This document shows, one piece after another, positions 59,141 through 64,000 of a DNA stretch of 64,000 bases. The notes beneath the pieces were generated by a model that was not told the DNA's origin, ran no database searches, and was given only the letters and a program-made list of their open reading frames with translations. Made by a program: the position numbers and the translations under genes. Position 1 is the stretch's first letter, and each line of letters starts with the position of its first letter. The stretch is taken from NCBI GenBank assembly GCA_016801845.1, contig CM028931.1, positions 18,554,302 through 18,618,301 on the forward strand, given 5' to 3'. Source of the DNA: Polydactylus sextarius (Eukaryota > Chordata > Actinopteri > Polynemidae).

Positions 59141-60060
59141 CATCCACCCCCTAGTGTCTGGGAGGAGAATTACAACAAATGTCTTAATCAACGATTGTTT
59201 TTGTTCCTTTTCTAGAATTAGAAACGTTTATGTAAATGTAGAATTAGTTCATTAAAGAAATGCTTCATTTCCCTGTTGCTACTCCTACAAACACTTTGAT
59301 AATTACTAGAGCACAGATTGTTGACATCCACCCCCTAGTGCTCGGGAGGATGAATTACATGTCTCTAAACACATTAAATGTCTTTATAGGCTGTTTTAAC
59401 CCTTTGAACCTGAAGGATACTAGACACACTCATCATGTAAGATTAGACTATTTCAACACTTTTACATCGTAAAACAACTAGAAGAATTAGCAGGTATTAG
59501 ACTGTTAAACAGCAGCGTGTTGTCAACCCACTCTCCACGTTTCTGTGTCATCTTCATTTACTCTTCACCACCAACACATACACTGATATTTGCACATCTG
59601 AGCAAATCTCACAAGTGTTTCTTTTATTATGACACCAGAACTATTCTCATAGACCTTGTGGCTGCGGAGACACTCTCATTTCATTACGGGGATGTCATTT
59701 TTGAGATTAATTTGATTTATTTTAGTCTCATGGTCATTGACTTCATTACTTTTCCTTTTAACAAATTAAATTAACCATTAAATCATCTTCTAGTTCTTTC
59801 AGATAAAAGTATTGTAGCTTAGCATGTTTGCTAATTACTTAACACACACACCCTAGTGTCTGGGAGGAGAATTACATTTCTTTAAATTCAAGTATCGCCA
59901 TTGATTTTATCATTTTTCCTTTAAACAAATTAAATTAATTGTTATAAAGTATGGCAACACACCCCCTAGTGTCTGGGAGGAGAATTACATGTCTCTAATA
60001 AATAGCCCAGTTCTTTTTAATGGTAGAATTAGTTATTAATTAAAGAAAAGCTTCATCTGT
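59141..60060. repeat. Repeat with CCCCCTAGTG core, four copies
   Basis: CACCCCCTAGTGTCTGGGAG or close variants occur at about 59145, 59328, 59850 and 59960, each followed by GAGAATTACA or GATGAATTACA and often TGTCTCTAA. A second shared segment, GTAGAATTAGTT then AAAGAAA and GCTTCAT, is at about 59237 and 60024. AAACAAATTAAATTAA also occurs twice. The block is an irregular set of AT-rich duplications. Confidence 0.8.
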
Positions 60061-62369
60061 CTTTTAAACCCTGGTTGACTTCATCACGTTTCGTCTAAAC
60101 ACAATGAGACGAACCTTCAGATACTTTAAATAAACACGTGAAGTGAAGGCGTCAGCCTCATTTCATCAGCTCATCTCTCTGTGTTTGATCACTTTAGAGA
60201 CAATAGAGATGCCAAGGACACGAGCTGCTGATGATTTATTTCCGAGGCCGTAACAGCTCGTCTCGTCTCCGAGTCCTTGATAAAAAACCAGCGTCGTGTC
60301 CTTTCCCGACCCGTCCGCCAGCTGCTCTCGTCTTTACGCTACATCATCCTAAACAGACATATGGTTTCCAAAAATACCAGCGTGTGTGTCGATCTTCCAC
60401 CTCCAGATTCACACTCTGAGACTGTGAGACGGGATTACAACCAATTAATGGCCCAACCTGCAGAGATGAGCAGGAGGTGAGATCTGACTCCGACACTGAC
60501 AAAGCTCTGCCTTCGCTCCTTTAAACACTGTTTTCTAACGACGACGTGATGAAGCAGCTCTGCGGTCACAGAGATCGATTAATAAGCTGAAAGTGAAGCG
60601 ATTGGTGTCGTGTCACTGATTCACTCCAACAGACACGTTATGTAGGTAGTAAAGAGCCGTTAGACGCCGTGACTCACCAGCCTGTCGCTAATCACATTGT
60701 CTCTTTCTGTTCACTGTCGACCAAGCGCCGCTGAATTAATCACGCTTTGATCAGCGACTGGTTGGATTTCAAACGTTTTCAGGTGTTTCATTTATAAAAA
60801 CATCAGACAGAGAGAGAGAAGGTCAGAGCCGCTAGAAATAAAGTTAAGGTTCGTAACCACGTTCAGGACGCCGTCGAGCTTGTTGCATTTCCCACGATGC
60901 ACCAGTTGTAGTGAAACTTCGACCTTCACGTGTGACAAGGTCATAGACACAGATGCCGTCTCCACGACCAGCCTGAGACTTCACTGTTGATCCAACAGAG
61001 ATTTGACAAACTGAAAATCAAACATTGTTCAAAGTCTTAAAGAGAAGCAACGTTCTGAAAAACTGAACCGTCACATGGTTTGTTGCAAACAGTCAACAAG
61101 GTGCAAATACGACAGTGTGTTATGGACGTGTACATCAGAAAAAAGTCACAAATTTACGAGTTTATTTCTCACATATTTGCGAGTTTATAATGTCACAGAA
61201 ATGTCAGGGATAACGTTGTGGTCGTTCCCCCACAGACTGATGCAGGATCCTGACGCCAAGCAGCTGATCAGCTGTAGTAGGTTGTTGTTGGTGATAAGTG
61301 ACAGTGGAGTGATATGAACCACATGAGTTTTATTTTCTTGACAGCGGTGTGATATGTAGTTAGACGTCACATTTCACTATTAAAGGCAACGTCCAGAAGA
61401 TGTAACGTCAAAACTGGGACAAGAAACATCTGAAGACGAACGGTTTCACTCGCTAGCTGCTCGTTAGCGTTAGCTAGCAGTCGCTAGTCGTCACTTTGAT
61501 GACACGACTCTTCATTAATGATAAACTCTGGTCAGGTTTTAATCCAGCGTCAATCTGACCGACACGAATGAGTCTGCAGACGCCATCTTGGTTTGTCTGT
61601 TTGTCGACTAGTGATGACGTTTTCACCTCAACACTTTTAAATTGGTCTTAAAGCTTTAACCACAGATGAAATGAAGTCTGCGTCTGTCAAGAAGAAATGA
61701 CTTTTATACATCGATGTGACAAAACAACAGCGGTAATGACACGGTCTCCTTCCTTAAAAATACAACGACCCTCAGTGATTTAACTTCACATAAAGTTCAC
61801 TGGGAACATTATGAGACTAAAATCTGTAGATGTTCAACAAAAAAAACCATCACAGCTTCACAACCTGCAGAATAAAACCACTGACCTTTACTAGAAAAAT
61901 AGAAAAACCTGCCAAGGTTGCAACAGTCAAACTTTTTAAAAATAAAAGTGAATATTCAGTCATGAATATGGAGGTTAACTTCACTGAATTATGAACACGT
62001 TCAACTTTCACAGCGTCAGACTCTTCAACCACAACAACAACAACAACGACATCGAGGATGCAGAATCACCGAGCTGCTGCAGAAATAAAATCAATCATGA
62101 AATATTAAAAAGAACACGGAGAAGGAGGAAGACACATAGAAAATAAAAAGATCTGATAGCAGAAGAAAGACGAGGCTCGTTTGTCTTCTTCAGGACGACG
62201 ATCATTTATCACAGCTCATTTATCACAGCTCATCAGAACCATGACAGCTCCATGACAACATCCTCACAGATGACTTCCTCTTTGTTTCTGCATCGAACAG
62301 ATCCTGGATCAGAGTAAAGGTCTGTCTCCTTCTCAGAGGATTACCGTCCTGAGTCTCTCCGAGCGACAA
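60061..62369. other. Noncoding stretch of about 2.3 kb, with a dispersed repeat near 61470-61610
   Basis: GAGTCTGCAGACGCCATCTT and GTTTGTCTGTTTGTCG (about 61570-61608) are an inverted diverged copy of 12468-12505. CTAGCTGCTCGTTAGCGTTA lies nearby. No exon is supported. Confidence 0.4.
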
Positions 62370-62452
62370 GGACCAGGACTGGGACCAGGACTAGGACCAG
62401 AACCATGACCAGGACCAGGACCAGGACCGGGACCATGACCAGGACCAGGACA
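62370..62452. repeat. Hexamer minisatellite GGACCA
   Basis: GGACCA units with TGACCA, GGGACC and AGAACC variants. Confidence 0.88.
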
Positions 62453-64000
62453 TGCCGGTCACATCCAGTCCTGACTCACACGCCTGGTGCCGGCGTCTGA
62501 TAGTCCACTTTATCCTCCTCTGTCTCTCTGTTCCCACCTGTTCCCGGCCTCCGGCTTTCTGATGTGTGAGCAGGAGAAAGAGGCGAAGCCAGATGAGCTG
62601 CTCTGCACATGAAAAGGATGAATTTGTGCTCTTTGTGTGTCTCGTTTGCCTCGTGCTCATTATCTCCCAGTCTTTTATCAACAGCATTTTTTCTTTTTAG
62701 CTGTAAAACCTTTTTCCTTCCTGGCTGGGTGATGACGACTCTGCTGCCTCCTGATCACGACGAGCGGCGATCACCTGAAAGACCATGGGTTTAAACTCAG
62801 GTTACGTCACCAGATGGTTAAAGATATTAGAGGTTAAATCAGAACCGGTGGTAGAAGTCCATGCAGCAGACAACCTGGCGGTCGCAGCCTCAGGATCGAT
62901 GTCCTGACCCTGGATCAGATCTGAACATGTAGAGTCAGAGAATAATCATTAATCAGGGTTCGTCCTCCGAGGACTGAGATTATTTGTGGAAAGTTTCAGC
63001 CTCTCCGACCGCTCCACACTCTGTAGCCGGTTTTATTCCCGGTAGTCGGCATCAATGTTTAATGTGGATCTCACTTGCTGCATTATATCGCTGCAAATAA
63101 TCTTGTTAAAAGTGGGAGACTATCTAACGGAGGAGAACCATTATAAACCATTAAAATCAACGCTTTTATTTAGCACAGAGACACAGAAGATGACAAATGG
63201 GCGCTGGTGTGTTTCCTTATTACTGAGCTGCTGGTAGACGCTTCTTAAAGTGGCGCCTGTCTCACACGAGAAGAAGAAGAAGAAGCCTGAAGCCTCCAGA
63301 TGTTTGTTGTTGTTGAGGTGAATCGACATCAACCGCATGGTTTGGTTGGTGGACGTGAAGACTGGAGTCTTTCTGCCCCCTGCTGGTTGGTGGAAACGTT
63401 TAAAACGAAGAAGACGTTGATGATTCCTGAGAGACGTCTCCTCCTCCTCTTCCTCTCATTGTGCGGTTCGAATCCTCCGTCGTCGTCTCCAGCTCCAGTG
63501 TTACCGTACGTCGGCTGTAATCCTCTCCTCTGAACGATCCCCGTTTTTTTATCCTTCTCCAGATGGAAAATCACCTGCTTTTCAGGAAGAGATAATCAGA
63601 CGACTGTTGGCAGCAAAGCAACAGTTCTGAAAAAAAAAATCCTTCCAATTTCTCCACATGGAGGTGAAGTTACATGGTGTTTAACGAGGCCTGAAATGTG
63701 TTTTACATCACTGGAAGTTATTTTTACACCTGCAAACCAAATTGGCCTCTGTGCATGTAAAGATGTTTTAACGTTTTAAAATGGAGACTTAATGTCTATA
63801 AAGTGTAGCCACAGCAGCTCTGAACAGCCTCAGTTTTGTAGAGAAACATTAAAAACCTGCAGGTATTTTGAGGCGGAGAAACATTTTTCTTCTGTGCATC
63901 AAGACGAATAAGAGCTGGCTGATTAAATCATCGAGTCTTTAAGGTAAAGCGGGTGATTAAGACGTTGCCATTTTCAGTTTGGTCTTAATTTGTCCTCATT
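62453..64000. other. Noncoding stretch to the window end; possible conserved elements
   Basis: An AGAAGA run (63271-63286) and an A run (63630-63638). 63045-63180 and 63660-63800 are complex AT-rich stretches with conserved-element texture. No exon is supported. Confidence 0.3.

Noticed and set aside
63466..63482. GGTTCGAATCC tRNA-like B-box on the plus strand
   Set aside because: No A-box upstream and no cloverleaf.

Overview
The window looks like nuclear DNA of a ray-finned (teleost) fish. The evidence is long CA/GT microsatellites, dense minisatellites, repeated AAGTCGTAAA/TTTACGACTT-type AT-rich sequence, a decayed non-LTR retrotransposon, and a gene start with a vertebrate-type CpG-rich 5' end and a GT splice donor. 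Nothing looks bacterial or viral. The species cannot be named from the sequence alone.

Coding content is very low. The best-supported gene piece is a short first coding exon on the minus strand at 28388-28432. It encodes a signal-peptide-like start (MELGLRILLAVLVHQ) followed directly by a GTAGGA donor, and it lies in a CpG-rich stretch (about 28190-28640). Its gene would run toward lower coordinates, but I found no second exon down to base 1, so the first half of the window may be its large first intron and the second half its upstream flank. A second candidate is a coiled-coil reading frame at 7839-8275 with a heptad-coding 21-bp repeat, a one-base frameshift and polyadenylation signals just downstream. 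A possible membrane-segment exon at about 38610-38780 is only a suggestion.

Layout: 0-9 kb is mostly plain noncoding DNA with small duplications, one fold-back element and the coiled-coil frame. 9.2-11.2 kb is a decayed dispersed/tandem repeat with the shared core TGTGGAGTGTTT. 12.6-18.8 kb is a run of minisatellites (27-bp, GGTCTT-based higher-order, 17-bp and about 200-bp units) plus a CA tract of about 143 bp. 23.7-24.8 kb holds a retrotransposon 3' end between two related direct repeats. 27-31.3 kb holds the gene start framed by GT/CA, GGA and GGATCA arrays and a 16-bp array. 35-46 kb has several diverged 110-350 bp duplications.

The dominant structure is at 46.9-55.7 kb: a 5.4-kb array of 8-bp units, then a 0.9-kb array of 15-bp units, then 0.56 kb of unique sequence, with the last roughly 2.2 kb tandemly duplicated at near identity. 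These arrays produce very long open frames (up to 1647 codons) that I judge to be artefacts of stop-free repeat units. 57.5-60 kb has two more fold-back element parts and a repeated segment containing CCCCCTAGTG. The remaining DNA is unannotated, with several stretches whose texture resembles conserved noncoding sequence.
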